Positions 26,450 to 36,375 are shown, counted from the stretch's first letter. The stretch: DNA of 52,572 nt from an uncultured Pseudovibrio sp. (GCA_947502585.1 CANNAV010000014.1:1-52572), one strand, 5' to 3'. The notes: generated from the letters alone by a model not told the origin. A program made the numbers and translations.

Positions 26450-27730
26450 ATGAGCGATTTGGCACAGTTCGATTCAGATACCTCTTTTCAGCAGGAAACG
26501 GCAGGTCAGTTTTCTTCCGCTGACTTTCAGCTCGTAAATATTCCGCGGATCTCTGTTCAGGCATTTTGTGTAGATTCGAGAACATCGGAGACGATTCAGA
26601 ATGCGTGCCTGGATCGTCGGATGTCGAAGACACACACGATGGTGCGACAAGGTGGTATCCCTGCAGCTATAGAAACATTTGAAAGTGCTGCGACGCCTAA
26701 CTTCCTGATCGTTGAAACTTTGTCTGATCCAAAAGAAATCATCGCTGAGTTAGATCGGCTGGCTGAGTGCTGTGATGCGGGGACCAATGTTCTTGTTATT
26801 GGGCGTATAAACGATGTTAATTTATATAGAACGCTCATAAGCAGAGGCGTTGGCGAGTACATTGTCGGACCAGTTGATGTCCCTCAGCTGGTCAACACTA
26901 TTGGCCAGTTTTATGAGAATACCAATGCCGAACCATTCGGGCGAACCGTGGCTGTGATCGGCGCTAAAGGTGGATGCGGTGCATCGTCAGTTGCACACAA
27001 TCTGTCATGGTCAATTGCAGAAAAACTGGACAATGATGTTGCCATAGCTGATCTCGACCTCCCTTTTGGAACGGCTGGTCTGGATTTTAATCAAGACCCG
27101 TTGCAAGGCATACTGGATGCGATTGCCTCACCCGAGCGCCTGGATGACACGCTTCTGGATCGCTTACTCTCCAAATGTAATGATCGTCTGAGCCTGCTGG
27201 CTGCACCGGCAACGCTTGATCAAACTTATGACTTTGACACTGATAAGTTTGATCAGGTTATTGAAGTTATGCGGAAAGGTACACCAACTGTTGTTCTTGA
27301 TTTGCCGCATACATGGAACAGCTGGGTTCGGCATATCCTGGCACACGCAGATGAAGTCCTGATCGTAGCAGAGCCTGACTTAGCAAACCTTCGAAATGCA
27401 AAAAACCTTGTCGATAGCATTAGTCAACTTCGGCCAAACGACACAAGACCATATTTGGTTCTGAATAAAGTTGGCATTCCTAAGCGTCCGGAAATTAAGC
27501 CCAATGAGTTTAGCAGCGCCCTTGATGTTGTTTCTTTGGCTGCAATGCCATTTGAACCGGCGTTGTTTGGTACGGCATCCAATAATGGTCAGATGATTGC
27601 AGAATTTGATAGCAGGCATGCTGTTGCCGGTTTGTTTGAAGAGATTGCAGCAAAAGTCACAGGCAAGCCTGAAACATATACAAAAAGCAAGTCGCTCATC
27701 GCATCTCTTATTAAAAAAGTCCGCAAATAG
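26450..27730 (+). CDS. cpaE: Pilus assembly ATPase-like protein CpaE/TadZ
   Basis: Localisation factor of the Tad machine, 426 residues: an N-terminal receiver-like domain (about 40-160, no clear phospho-site) and a ParA/MinD-like domain (about 165-410). The P-loop reads KGGCGASS (173-180). The signature lysine at the front is kept, but the usual lysine before T/S is alanine, as in other CpaE/TadZ proteins with altered loops, so ATP turnover may be weak or absent. IADLDLPFGTAGLDF follows as the switch region. It probably places the pilus at a pole. Start is 11 bases after cpaD. Confidence 0.9.
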   Translation: MSDLAQFDSDTSFQQETAGQFSSADFQLVNIPRISVQAFCVDSRTSETIQNACLDRRMSKTHTMVRQGGIPAAIETFESAATPNFLIVETLSDPKEIIAELDRLAECCDAGTNVLVIGRINDVNLYRTLISRGVGEYIVGPVDVPQLVNTIGQFYENTNAEPFGRTVAVIGAKGGCGASSVAHNLSWSIAEKLDNDVAIADLDLPFGTAGLDFNQDPLQGILDAIASPERLDDTLLDRLLSKCNDRLSLLAAPATLDQTYDFDTDKFDQVIEVMRKGTPTVVLDLPHTWNSWVRHILAHADEVLIVAEPDLANLRNAKNLVDSISQLRPNDTRPYLVLNKVGIPKRPEIKPNEFSSALDVVSLAAMPFEPALFGTASNNGQMIAEFDSRHAVAGLFEEIAAKVTGKPETYTKSKSLIASLIKKVRK

Positions 27731-27771
27731 TCCTCTGGTTGATTTTGTGCTGATTTCAAAGGCGGAAGAAT

Positions 27772-29253
27772 ATGTTTGGTAGACGTGGTAACGGTGAAAT
27801 TGGACTTAAAAAACCAAAGTCTGCACCTGTAAGCCCATCAATACAGCAACAGGCAATAAAGCCTGCTGTTAATGATACGCCAGGCACCATAAAGCCTCAG
27901 CCGCCTGTTTCAGGCATGAAACAGGACAAGCCCGGAGAGACAGCGCCGGCCACCAAAAAGAATCAGGAGTACTACGCGACAAAGGCATCTATTTTCAATG
28001 CGTTGGTAGAGGCAATTGACCTTTCACAGCTGAGCCGGCTGGATCAGGAAGATGCACACGACGAAATCAGGGATGTCGTCAATGATATCATCGCGCTCAA
28101 AAATCTTGTCATGTCGATTGCTGAGCAGGAAGATCTGCTCGAAGACATCTGCAACGATGTATTGGGCTATGGGCCGCTGGAACCACTATTAGCACGTGAT
28201 GATATTGCGGATATAATGGTGAATGGAGCACATAACATCTACATCGAAACAGCCGGGATGGTAGAGCATACAAATATCCGGTTTCGCGACGACCGCCAGC
28301 TGATGAACATCTGTCAACGGATTGTTGCTCAGGTTGGTCGTCGTGTAGATGAAGCCAGCCCGATATGTGATGCGCGTCTTCCTGATGGTTCTCGTGTAAA
28401 CGTGATTGCTCCGCCGTTATCTCTGGATGGACCTGCGCTGACAATTCGTAAGTTTAAGAAAGACAAGCTAACTCTTGATCAACTTGTGAACTTTGGTTCG
28501 ATTTCACGGGAAGGCGCCGAGATCCTGGAGATCATCGGCCGGGTCCAATGCAACACGGTTATTTCTGGTGGTACTGGCTCGGGTAAGACCACACTTCTGA
28601 ACTGTTTAACGCGCTACATTGGCAGCACTGAGCGCATTATCACCTGCGAAGATAGTGCAGAACTTCAGCTTCAGCAGCCACACGTCGTAAGATTGGAAAC
28701 CAGACCTCCAAATCTGGAAGGTGAGGGCGAGATTACAATGCGCGATCTCGTGAAAAACTGCTTGCGTATGCGCCCTGAGCGCATCATCGTGGGGGAAGTA
28801 CGCGGCCCGGAAGTATTTGATTTGCTTCAGGCTATGAACACTGGTCACGATGGCTCAATGGGTACGATCCACTCCAACTCTCCACGTGAGTGCTTGAAGC
28901 GTATTGAATCCATGATTGCACTTGGTGGTTTTTCTCTTCCCTCCAGAACAGTGCGTGAAATCATTGTTGGTTCGATTGATGTCATCATTCAGGCCGCACG
29001 CCTGAGAGATGGCTCGCGCAGAATTACCCACATCACTGAGGTTGTAGGTATGGAAGGTGATGTAATTACGACGCAGGATCTCTTCACCTATGACATCACG
29101 GGAGAAGATGCGAATGGCAAAATCGTAGGCCAACACCGCTCCACTGGAATAGGCCGCCCACTCTTCTGGGACAGAGCAAGATACTTCAATGAGGAAGAGC
29201 GACTGGCTCGCGCACTGGATGCTTCAGACATTTCCGGAGGGTTACATGGATGA
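27772..29253 (+). CDS. cpaF: Pilus secretion ATPase CpaF/TadA
   Basis: Hexameric cytoplasmic ATPase that powers Flp pilus extension and possibly retraction, 493 residues. A disordered Pro/Lys-rich N-terminus of about 70 residues is followed by the ATPase. Walker A is GGTGSGKT (266-273), Walker [12 protein letters not shown], and the histidine-box segment is [20 protein letters not shown] precedes the ATG. The 3' end overlaps tadB by eight bases. All nucleotide-binding residues are present. Confidence 0.93.
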   Translation: MFGRRGNGEIGLKKPKSAPVSPSIQQQAIKPAVNDTPGTIKPQPPVSGMKQDKPGETAPATKKNQEYYATKASIFNALVEAIDLSQLSRLDQEDAHDEIRDVVNDIIALKNLVMSIAEQEDLLEDICNDVLGYGPLEPLLARDDIADIMVNGAHNIYIETAGMVEHTNIRFRDDRQLMNICQRIVAQVGRRVDEASPICDARLPDGSRVNVIAPPLSLDGPALTIRKFKKDKLTLDQLVNFGSISREGAEILEIIGRVQCNTVISGGTGSGKTTLLNCLTRYIGSTERIITCEDSAELQLQQPHVVRLETRPPNLEGEGEITMRDLVKNCLRMRPERIIVGEVRGPEVFDLLQAMNTGHDGSMGTIHSNSPRECLKRIESMIALGGFSLPSRTVREIIVGSIDVIIQAARLRDGSRRITHITEVVGMEGDVITTQDLFTYDITGEDANGKIVGQHRSTGIGRPLFWDRARYFNEEERLARALDASDISGGLHG

Positions 29254-30265
29254 CTTAAGTAGCTTTCTGACTTCTCCGCTTACTGATTATCTGATCACAG
29301 CCCTGATTATGGTGAGTGTAGTAGGAGTCACATTCACGCTCTTGATGCCTCTGTTTTCCAAAGACAAACTTGGGAAACGAAAAGAGGGGCTCGTTCGGAA
29401 GAATGGAACACTCCAAAATAGGCGGTCTCTGAAGATCGATGTCACAGCTCGCAGGAAATCCGTCCAGGATCAGCTCAGTGCCATGGAGGCAGCGCAAGCT
29501 GCCAAGAAAAAGAATGCAGATAAACCAATTTTTACCGATTGGATCGGGCAAGCAGGTCTTTCCTGGTCGAAGCCAAAATTCTATTTCATCTCAGTAGTGT
29601 CTGGTTGCATTGTCTTTGCTCTAAGCCTTTTCTTTGGACAGTCTTTATGGATCTCAATAGCACTTTTCGTTGTAGGACTGTTTGCGTTACCCAGATTATA
29701 TGTTTCCAGAAGACGTAAAAAGCGCTTCAACCAGTTCCTTGATGAGTTCCCAAATGCCGTTGATATCATAGTCCGCGGTATTACATCAGGTATGCCATTG
29801 GGAGATTGCATGTATGTTGCTGCCTCTGAAGCGAAAGAACCGGTCGGATCAGAATTTTCATTGGTATTAGACAAAATGCAAATGGGTATGCCGCTGGCAG
29901 AAGCAATCCAGAACATGCCGAAAAGAGTGCCGCTACAGGAAACAAACTTCCTGGCAATTGTCATCACCATTCAGGCGCAAGCTGGTGGAAGCCTCTCAGG
30001 GGCACTCGGTAATCTCTCAAAGACGCTGCGTCAACGCAAAGAGATGAAAGGGAAAATCCGGGCTGTCAGCCAGGAAGCAAAATCATCGGCGGCGATCATA
30101 GGCTCTCTTCCTTTCGCTGTGGCGATTATGTTGTACTTTGTTGCTCCAGGATACATTCGTTTGCTCGTGGAGACCGATATTGGCTTAATTCTCATCGCTA
30201 TTAGCTTATTTTGGATGTCTCTTGGGATCCTGGTCATGCGGAAAATGATTGATTTTAAGATATAG
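29246..30265 (+). CDS. tadB: Inner-membrane platform protein TadB
   Basis: Type II secretion F-family platform protein, 339 residues, paired with TadC under the ATPase. A membrane segment near 15-35, a charged cytoplasmic stretch, two central segments (about 115-150) and the T2SSF domain (FNQFLDEFPNAVDIIVRGI near 175) with C-terminal segments. ATG at 29246 has GGAGG five bases before it and lies within the end of cpaF; a longer frame starting upstream inside cpaF is unlikely. Confidence 0.9.
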   Translation: MDDLSSFLTSPLTDYLITALIMVSVVGVTFTLLMPLFSKDKLGKRKEGLVRKNGTLQNRRSLKIDVTARRKSVQDQLSAMEAAQAAKKKNADKPIFTDWIGQAGLSWSKPKFYFISVVSGCIVFALSLFFGQSLWISIALFVVGLFALPRLYVSRRRKKRFNQFLDEFPNAVDIIVRGITSGMPLGDCMYVAASEAKEPVGSEFSLVLDKMQMGMPLAEAIQNMPKRVPLQETNFLAIVITIQAQAGGSLSGALGNLSKTLRQRKEMKGKIRAVSQEAKSSAAIIGSLPFAVAIMLYFVAPGYIRLLVETDIGLILIAISLFWMSLGILVMRKMIDFKI

Positions 30266-30275
30266 GAGCCTGGAG

Positions 30276-31250
30276 ATGGCAATTGCGGATCTTGGAAATA
30301 ACAACTTGTTTGTAGTCATTCTCACATTGCTTGCGGTGTCAGGAACAGCCTACACGCTCCTGTTACCTCTGTTTGAACGCGATGAACTAAAATCCCGTAT
30401 GAAATCGGTTGCTCTTGAGAGAGACAAAATTAGGTCACGTGAACGTAATCGCCTGGCCAATAGCAAAGAAGTCGAACGCACTTCACTTCGCAATAATCCC
30501 AAAGAGAGTGTGCGAAATTTTGTCGATAAATATAATTTGAAAAATATTTTATTGAGCGATATTATAATAAAAAAACTCAAAATGGCGGGCTATAGAGGAT
30601 CTGCACCCCTCTATTCATATCTCTTTCTACAGGTTATATTGCCCATTGGCTTTTTTGTTCTTACCTTTACTTGCCTAAAGGTCATCTTAAAATCGGACAT
30701 TTCGTTTTTTGGTGTGATTTTCATTAGCTTGATAGCCTCCGCGATTGGCTTCTATGCGCCAGGTATTTTTATTCAGAATCAAATTTCGAAACGGCAAGAA
30801 ACTATTCGCTTAGCGTGGCCAGACGCAATGGATTTAATGCTCATCTGTGTCGAGTCTGGTATGTCGATTGAAGCTGCGTTTAAGAAAGTTGCAGAAGAGA
30901 TTGGAGTTCAGTCTGCTGCACTGGCTGAAGAACTTGTTCTGGCTAATGCTGAGCTTTCTTATTTGGATGAACGAAGGAAAGCCTATCAAAATCTGGCGGA
31001 AAGAACTGGCCTCGACGGTGTGAAGAATGTTGTTATCGCGCTCGCACAGGCTGAAAAATATGGGACGCCAATCGGCAGTGCTCTCAGAGTTCTGTCAGAT
31101 GAGAACCGGCAAGCTCGTATGCAGGAAGCGGAACGGAAAGCTGCGGGATTACCACCTAAATTAACTGTTCCTATGATGTTATTCTTCATGCCTGTCTTGT
31201 TTATCGTAATTATCGCACCGGCTGCAATTCAGGTTATGCAAACATTCTAA
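30276..31250 (+). CDS. tadC: Inner-membrane platform protein TadC
   Basis: Second T2SSF-family platform protein, 324 residues. Segment order mirrors TadB: an N-terminal membrane helix, a basic linker, two helices (about 115-165), the core WPDAMDLMLICVESGMSIEAAF and two C-terminal helices. TadB and TadC share a TLLxPLF motif near their N-termini, consistent with duplication. AGGAGCCTGGAG supplies the ribosome site. It is the last gene of the plus-strand run from cpaB; tadD faces it on the other strand. Confidence 0.9.
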   Translation: MAIADLGNNNLFVVILTLLAVSGTAYTLLLPLFERDELKSRMKSVALERDKIRSRERNRLANSKEVERTSLRNNPKESVRNFVDKYNLKNILLSDIIIKKLKMAGYRGSAPLYSYLFLQVILPIGFFVLTFTCLKVILKSDISFFGVIFISLIASAIGFYAPGIFIQNQISKRQETIRLAWPDAMDLMLICVESGMSIEAAFKKVAEEIGVQSAALAEELVLANAELSYLDERRKAYQNLAERTGLDGVKNVVIALAQAEKYGTPIGSALRVLSDENRQARMQEAERKAAGLPPKLTVPMMLFFMPVLFIVIIAPAAIQVMQTF

Positions 31251-31355
31251 AGCGCATTCGCTAAAGTGGCTCCTGTTTTCGGATAGGAACCCGCATGAAA
31301 ATGAGGAGCTGCGGCATGAGGCGTGAATGCACATGAACGCAGCTGTACTAACCCG

Positions 31356-32138
31356 TCACGCCTTGCCCAGCATCGTCTTCAGATATGCAACATTTCCGGC
31401 GGCCTGGCGTGGGTCGATGTCGGATTGTGCAACGCGAACGGCTTCGTCAAAGCGGCCTTGCAGTCCTAGGGTCAAGGCAAGGTTCTGGCGCACCTGGCTG
31501 CCGGCTTTCCCCGTATCCAGTGCTGCTCGTAAAGTTGCCTCTGCGTTTTGCAGGTCACCTCCCAGCAAGTAGGACATTCCCAGGTTATTCAAAACCGATG
31601 GCTCATTTGGTGAGAGCTTCAGCGCCTGCTGGTAGGTTGAGCGCGCCTGCTTTTTCTCACCGAGTTGGTCCAGAATAGCCGCCTTGGCAGAAAGCATCTT
31701 CCAATTTGGCTGAGCCGGGTCGAACGCATTGTCAATGACATTGAGCGCTTCCCGCAACTTGCCGTTTTCAGCCAGTACTTTACCGTAGCTTGCAGCAATC
31801 TCGATGTTGTCAGCATTGGCGATCACACCACGTCGCAAAATGGCTTCTGCTTGCTGGCCTTGACCATCAATTCTCAAGGCTGCTGCAAAATTAAGGATCG
31901 TGCGTGGAGTTTTCTGGTCCTTGGCATAAACAGCGCCCCAATAAGCGAGAGCCTGCTGCATCTCTTGTGAGCCGGGCTTGAGCTTCTGAATCTGAGAGAC
32001 AGATGCCCGCGCTTGCGGCTTCCTGGTTACGCAACCGGAAAGTACAAGCCCACAAGCCAGCAGCAGCGAAACGGCTGTTGCCCTTCTTAGAATGCCAGAA
32101 GATATCCGGGGGCGGTGTGCGCAGTCAGATACAGCCAT
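31356..32138 (-). CDS. tadD: TPR lipoprotein TadD (pilotin-like)
   Basis: Outer-membrane lipoprotein thought to help the secretin assemble, 260 residues. Lipobox VLSGC gives the acylated cysteine near residue 36. Tetratricopeptide repeats follow (about 85-225), for example EPSVLNNLGMSYLLGGDLQNAEATLRAAL. The gene is convergent with tadC and therefore outside the main pilus operon, so it has its own promoter in the 200 bases shared with the aminopeptidase gene. Confidence 0.85.
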   Translation of the reverse strand: MAVSDCAHRPRISSGILRRATAVSLLLACGLVLSGCVTRKPQARASVSQIQKLKPGSQEMQQALAYWGAVYAKDQKTPRTILNFAAALRIDGQGQQAEAILRRGVIANADNIEIAASYGKVLAENGKLREALNVIDNAFDPAQPNWKMLSAKAAILDQLGEKKQARSTYQQALKLSPNEPSVLNNLGMSYLLGGDLQNAEATLRAALDTGKAGSQVRQNLALTLGLQGRFDEAVRVAQSDIDPRQAAGNVAYLKTMLGKA

Positions 32139-32350
32139 AGAACCCTCAGCAAGGAAGTATTTTAAATATTGTTTGATTATCCGATGTTATCCCTAATTTC
32201 CGGTTAATTTGGCATGGGTGAGCCCCATTCCCGGATGTGGGAGCAGTAAACCGAATGTCTTGCGCAGAACCAGTAACGCCGTTAGGTTGCCACAACGCTG
32301 CCCGTATAGGACAGGAACAAATTTTAAACAACTTTTAAATGGAGCTGCCG

Positions 32351-33733
32351 GTGCACGGTCCTTTAATTTCTGCCAATGAAATAATTAATCCAATTCCGGT
32401 CGTAGCGCTCTCCGCCAGCGAATTGGAAGAACATCTTGACGCCGCTGATGCCATGACGAAGTCCTGGGTAAAAGCGCAGGAATTTACAGCTGCTTTTGGA
32501 GAAACACTGGCAGTCCCAAATCAAGCAGGCGAGATAAAAACCATTCTGTTCGGATATGGTGAAAGCCAGAGTGAGGCTTTGGAAACAGGCGCTGCTCTTA
32601 ACAAAATGCTTCCGGCTGGTGCGTTTGAACTTTCAAAAGGCTTTGACGATCCGGCTGGCATTGCTCTCGGTTTCTCTCTCACAGCTTACCGTTTTGATGC
32701 CTACAAGAAACTCTCTGCTCCAAAAGCCCGGCTCGTGGTCAGCGAGCAGGGCATTTTGGAGGAGCTGGAGCCAATTATCGCTGGTACACGTCTGGCAAAA
32801 GACCTTATCAATACCCCTGCAAATGATATGGGGCCGGAAGAACTTGCCGTTGCAGCCTCCCAGCTTTTTGAAGATCACGGCGGATCCTCCAAAATCATCA
32901 TGGGAGATGTTCTGGAGAACGAATTTCCGCTTGTGCATGCCGTAGGCAATGGCAGTGACAGAGCGCCACGTTTAATTGATGCGATCTGGGGTAAAGACAC
33001 AGACCCGAAAATCACTTTAGTTGGCAAAGGTGTGGTCTTCGACAGTGGTGGTCTGGACGTAAAACCAGCTGCCGGCATGATCCTTATGAAGAAAGATATG
33101 GGCGGCGCGGCAAATGCTCTTGGGCTGGCAGCAATGATCATGAAAGCAAAGCTGCCAATGCGCCTGCGCGTGATTATTCCAGCTGTTGAAAATGCAATAT
33201 CGGGTCGCTCTTTCCGCCCTTCAGACATTTTCACGAGCCGCAAAGGCCTCTCAGTAGAAGTTGCAAATACAGATGCTGAAGGCCGTTTGGTCCTGGCGGA
33301 TGCGCTTGCATTGGCTGATGAAGAGAGCCCGGAACTGATTGTTGATATGGCAACGCTAACAGGTGCAGCCCGTGCCGCGCTGGGACCTGATGTGCCGCCA
33401 TACTATACAGATGATGAAGATTTGGCTGAAGTGATCGCTGTTCATAGTGAAGCTGTAAATGATCCTTTGTGGCGCATGCCACTCTGGAAGCCATACAGGA
33501 AATACATCACCTCCAAAACAGCTGATCTGGCGAATATCAACACAAGCGGAGCAGGTTTTGCAGGCTCAATCACTGCAGCTTTGTTCCTTCAAAATTTTGT
33601 TAAAAACGCCGGAAGCTGGGTACATCTTGATATCTACGGATGGACCCCAATTGAGAAAGACTTCAAGACGCATGGCGGCGAAGCCCAGGCAATTCGGGCA
33701 CTTTTCGACATGTTGAAAACCCGGTTTGGCTAA
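32351..33733 (+). CDS. Leucyl aminopeptidase family protein (M17)
   Basis: Cytoplasmic two-metal aminopeptidase of the M17 family, 460 residues. Metal and catalytic segments are intact: GKGVVFDSGGLDVKPA, MKKDMGGAA and NTDAEGRLVLADAL. The N-terminal domain is smaller and diverged compared with PepA, as in the alphaproteobacterial LAP subgroup (PepB-like). GTG at 32351 with GGAG six bases upstream is my choice; an ATG four codons earlier has no ribosome site. It lies divergent from tadD, with a MarR and an NlpC gene downstream, and probably has a housekeeping role. Confidence 0.85.
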   Translation: MHGPLISANEIINPIPVVALSASELEEHLDAADAMTKSWVKAQEFTAAFGETLAVPNQAGEIKTILFGYGESQSEALETGAALNKMLPAGAFELSKGFDDPAGIALGFSLTAYRFDAYKKLSAPKARLVVSEQGILEELEPIIAGTRLAKDLINTPANDMGPEELAVAASQLFEDHGGSSKIIMGDVLENEFPLVHAVGNGSDRAPRLIDAIWGKDTDPKITLVGKGVVFDSGGLDVKPAAGMILMKKDMGGAANALGLAAMIMKAKLPMRLRVIIPAVENAISGRSFRPSDIFTSRKGLSVEVANTDAEGRLVLADALALADEESPELIVDMATLTGAARAALGPDVPPYYTDDEDLAEVIAVHSEAVNDPLWRMPLWKPYRKYITSKTADLANINTSGAGFAGSITAALFLQNFVKNAGSWVHLDIYGWTPIEKDFKTHGGEAQAIRALFDMLKTRFG

Positions 33734-33798
33734 GCAAGGCGCAAATTGCACTGTCACCTATACTCATTACCTCAATCTGGTAAGGGTCCCGAAATGAT

Positions 33799-33823
33799 TT
33801 GCAGGCTAGGGTTTAGCCTGCAA
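33799..33823. promoter_or_regulatory. Perfect palindrome just upstream of marR (candidate operator)
   Basis: TTGCAGGCTA and TAGCCTGCAA are exact 10-bp inverted repeats with a 5-base spacer, ending 21 bases before the MarR ATG. MarR dimers bind such sites to control their own gene. It could equally be a hairpin ending the aminopeptidase transcript, but no T-run follows. Confidence 0.5.
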
Positions 33824-33844
33824 TAGGGATTAGGACGAATAAAT

Positions 33845-34195
33845 ATGCCCGTAGAGATCCGCCCGTCGCAGGCGCTTAAGCTATGGCATGATGTAGTGTT
33901 GGAATTGGTGCGCGCAGCGGATCAGGATTTGACTGCTCGCCAAATGTCTATTCTTTTAACTGTATATCTTGAGCCTCCTCCACACACCGTGCGCGGACTT
34001 GCGCAAAAACTGGAGGTCACCAAACCTGCAATTACGCGTGCGCTGGATACCCTTGGGGCAAACAAACTGTTATCCAGAAAGCGTGATGAAAATGATCGCC
34101 GCAACGTAGTCGTCACACGTACAGTCGCTGGCGCTCTTTATCTGGAACGCCTTGGTGATCTGGTATCAGAGAAAGCTCAGGACCTTTCGCGCTGA
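33845..34195 (+). CDS. MarR-family transcriptional regulator
   Basis: Short (116 residues) winged-helix DNA-binding protein. The helix-turn-helix region reads TVRGLAQKLEVTKPAITRALDTL (about 48-70) and the wing KRDENDRRNVVVTRT. It is shorter than typical MarR proteins of 140-160 residues because the dimerisation helices are trimmed. The perfect palindrome directly upstream suggests self-regulation. Signal and other targets are unknown. The aminopeptidase-MarR-NlpC/P60 order recurs in alphaproteobacteria to my knowledge. Confidence 0.82.
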   Translation: MPVEIRPSQALKLWHDVVLELVRAADQDLTARQMSILLTVYLEPPPHTVRGLAQKLEVTKPAITRALDTLGANKLLSRKRDENDRRNVVVTRTVAGALYLERLGDLVSEKAQDLSR

Positions 34196-34259
34196 ACGAA
34201 AGGAGGAGCCAAAACATCTTCATTCCCAGCTATGCCATTCTGATTAGAAAGGACTCCCT

Positions 34260-35129
34260 TTGACTGCTCAACTTGATCGTCGTTTACACCCAGTTAGACC
34301 GGACCTGGCCTCTGCTGATTATCGAGGTCAGGTACAATCCGGGCGTTTTGTCGAAGGGACAGACTACTCTGTCAAAACGGATAGGGTCGAGCTGCGCACC
34401 CAACCAGACTTTGAATACGGAATAGATACCGAACTGAACTTCGGCGAGACTTTTCGCGTATTTGAGAGGACGCAGGAAGGATGGTCATGGGGACAACTGC
34501 AAACAGACGGATATGTCGGCTGGCTGCCGATGGACGCACTAGGTCCATTTGAACAAGCAACTCACCGGGTGGGTGCCCTGCGAACTTACCGCTACCGGGA
34601 AGCTGATATGAAACGCCCGGCACTGGGGCAGGTTTCAATGGGCGCTTTGGTTCGTGTCACAGAATATGAGACCACACGTGGGCTGGAGTTCGCGAAGCTC
34701 TCTGACGGCTCATTTATTGTCAAAAAACACTTAGTCGAGCAGGATCATTATGCGACTGACTGGGTAAAAGCAGCAGAAGCTATGGTCGGGACGCCATATC
34801 TGTGGGGCGGGCGATCTACTCTTGGACTGGATTGTTCCGGTCTGGTTCAACTTGCACTGCAGACAGGTGGCGTGAATGCCCCGCGTGATGCGGATATGCA
34901 GGAAGCCGTGCTGGGTGAGAAACTTGACCATTCCGGAGGCCTCCCAGCTCTGCAGCGAGGCGACTTGATGTTCTGGAAAGGGCATGTGGGTGTAATGTCT
35001 GATTCTGAAACCTTGCTGCATGCCAACGGTTACACCATGACGGTTGCTTATGAAGGGCTTCGGCCAGCTCTCAAACGCATCGGAGAGAACGAATTTGGCC
35101 AACTCACCTCTGTGAGGAGGCTAAGCTGA
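34260..35129 (+). CDS. NlpC/P60 cell-wall peptidase with SH3 domains
   Basis: Probable gamma-D-glutamyl-meso-diaminopimelate endopeptidase acting on peptidoglycan stem peptides, 289 residues. Two SH3-like segments (about 38-95 and 100-160) precede the NlpC/P60 domain with C192 in LDCSGL, H242 in GHVG and H254 in HANG. No signal peptide is seen, which is notable for a wall enzyme; recycling in the cytoplasm is possible. Start is TTG with AAAGGA before it. In a pilus neighbourhood it might open the wall for the Tad machine, but that is conjecture. Confidence 0.85.
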   Translation: MTAQLDRRLHPVRPDLASADYRGQVQSGRFVEGTDYSVKTDRVELRTQPDFEYGIDTELNFGETFRVFERTQEGWSWGQLQTDGYVGWLPMDALGPFEQATHRVGALRTYRYREADMKRPALGQVSMGALVRVTEYETTRGLEFAKLSDGSFIVKKHLVEQDHYATDWVKAAEAMVGTPYLWGGRSTLGLDCSGLVQLALQTGGVNAPRDADMQEAVLGEKLDHSGGLPALQRGDLMFWKGHVGVMSDSETLLHANGYTMTVAYEGLRPALKRIGENEFGQLTSVRRLS

Positions 35130-35267
35130 GCCGTTGTTTACGCGCGCTTAACCATAAAGCACATAATCGGCATATCTGCCCGTCAATCTGCGCGAATTAG
35201 GTTTTCTTTTACTAAAATTATCTCACAAATACTGGTATAATTTTACAATTATTTAGTGGGGTTTACC

Positions 35268-35771
35268 GTGTTTTGGATGCTGCATGAACAGGTCTTTGAT
35301 CATTTGCCAAAAATTGCATCTGTCGTAATCTCTACTGCGATGATCGCGGGCATTTCTGCGACTTCAATCGCCCATGCCGATGTAGAGGTGGTTGCCGACC
35401 GGGCGAAAGTCTTCCGTCTCGAAGAACCGGCCAAAACCATCATTCTTGGAAACCCAAGCATTGCGGATATCACAATACATGACCCCGTAACAATCGTGAT
35501 CACCGGAAAGTCTTACGGCACAACCAACCTGGTTGTGCTGAACGACGCCTCTGAGCCCGTTGTCGAAGAGCTGATCACGGTGACAGCAGACATGGATGGC
35601 TATGTCGCCGTCCAACGCAACAACAGCCGCTTCACCTACTCCTGCAACCCCGACTGCCAGGAAGTCCTGCGTTTGGGGGATAGCAAGAAAATGGTGGCGG
35701 ACGTAGCCGCCTCTATTCGCTTGCGAAATGAGTTGGCGCGGAATGGAACTGTGGCAAATAATAGTCAATAG
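35268..35771 (+). CDS. Free-standing pilus/secretin N-domain protein
   Basis: A 167-residue exported protein. A signal peptide ends at SIAHA (near residue 37), followed by the T2SS/T3SS pilus-secretin N domain, ADVEVVADRAKVFRLEEP...TIILGNPSIADITI...TNLVVL, clearly related to the N domain of CpaC. There is no secretin barrel after it. The C-terminal part has two cysteines close together (SCNPDCQ) that may form a disulfide. GTG at 35268 with GGGG upstream is the likely start; ATG at 35277 is possible. It lies before two pseudopilin genes, so a periplasmic adaptor role in the Tad system is plausible. Confidence 0.75.
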   Translation: MFWMLHEQVFDHLPKIASVVISTAMIAGISATSIAHADVEVVADRAKVFRLEEPAKTIILGNPSIADITIHDPVTIVITGKSYGTTNLVVLNDASEPVVEELITVTADMDGYVAVQRNNSRFTYSCNPDCQEVLRLGDSKKMVADVAASIRLRNELARNGTVANNSQ

Positions 35772-35784
35772 CAGGCAGGCCCAT

Positions 35785-36357
35785 ATGAAATTTCCGCCAG
35801 ACAAAGAGACCGATAAAGCAAACAGGTCCTCAAACCGTAAAGTACTGCTGAATTTATTTTCAGATTACCGCGGCGTGACAGCAATTGAATTTGCGCTTGT
35901 TGCACCAGTCTTATTTACAATCTTCTTTGCAATTATAGAACTTGGGCTCTCAATGTTGGTTGATGCCGTATTAGATAACGCTGTGGCTGAAGCTGCTCGG
36001 CAGATAAAAACAGGACAGGTATTTTTTGGAGACTACAATGAGACACAATTTAAGAATGTCGTCCTGGAAAATGGGGCGGGCCTCTTAAAGACCGTTGAAG
36101 ACAAAATCTTCATTGATGTAATGTCCTACAAAGATTTTGGAAATATTCCACAAGGGCCGAAACCGATAATTGAGGATGGTGAAATTGTCATGGAGCAGAA
36201 CTGGAAACCTGGGCAGGCAAGTGATGTAGTTGTTGTTCAAGTCGTCTGCTTATGGCCAATGATAACCTCAAAAATGGTAGAAATTTTCGGTCAGGCAGAA
36301 AGTGGCAGCCGCATTCTTGTAGCGACAGAAATTTTTAAAAATGAACCTTTCCGGTAA
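35785..36357 (+). CDS. tadE: TadE-like pseudopilin
   Basis: Pseudopilin of the Tad system, 190 residues. After a cytoplasmic basic stretch of about 30 residues comes the processing site YRG|VTAIEF with glutamate at +5 and a hydrophobic helix (ALVAPVLFTIFFAIIELG). The rest is a periplasmic domain. It is presumably cut by CpaA. ATG at 35785 has AGG before it and is preferred to an earlier start that would overlap the upstream gene by 44 bases. It is followed after 18 bases by a second pseudopilin. Confidence 0.82.
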   Translation: MKFPPDKETDKANRSSNRKVLLNLFSDYRGVTAIEFALVAPVLFTIFFAIIELGLSMLVDAVLDNAVAEAARQIKTGQVFFGDYNETQFKNVVLENGAGLLKTVEDKIFIDVMSYKDFGNIPQGPKPIIEDGEIVMEQNWKPGQASDVVVVQVVCLWPMITSKMVEIFGQAESGSRILVATEIFKNEPFR

Positions 36358-36375
36358 GTCTGATCGGCAAAATTC

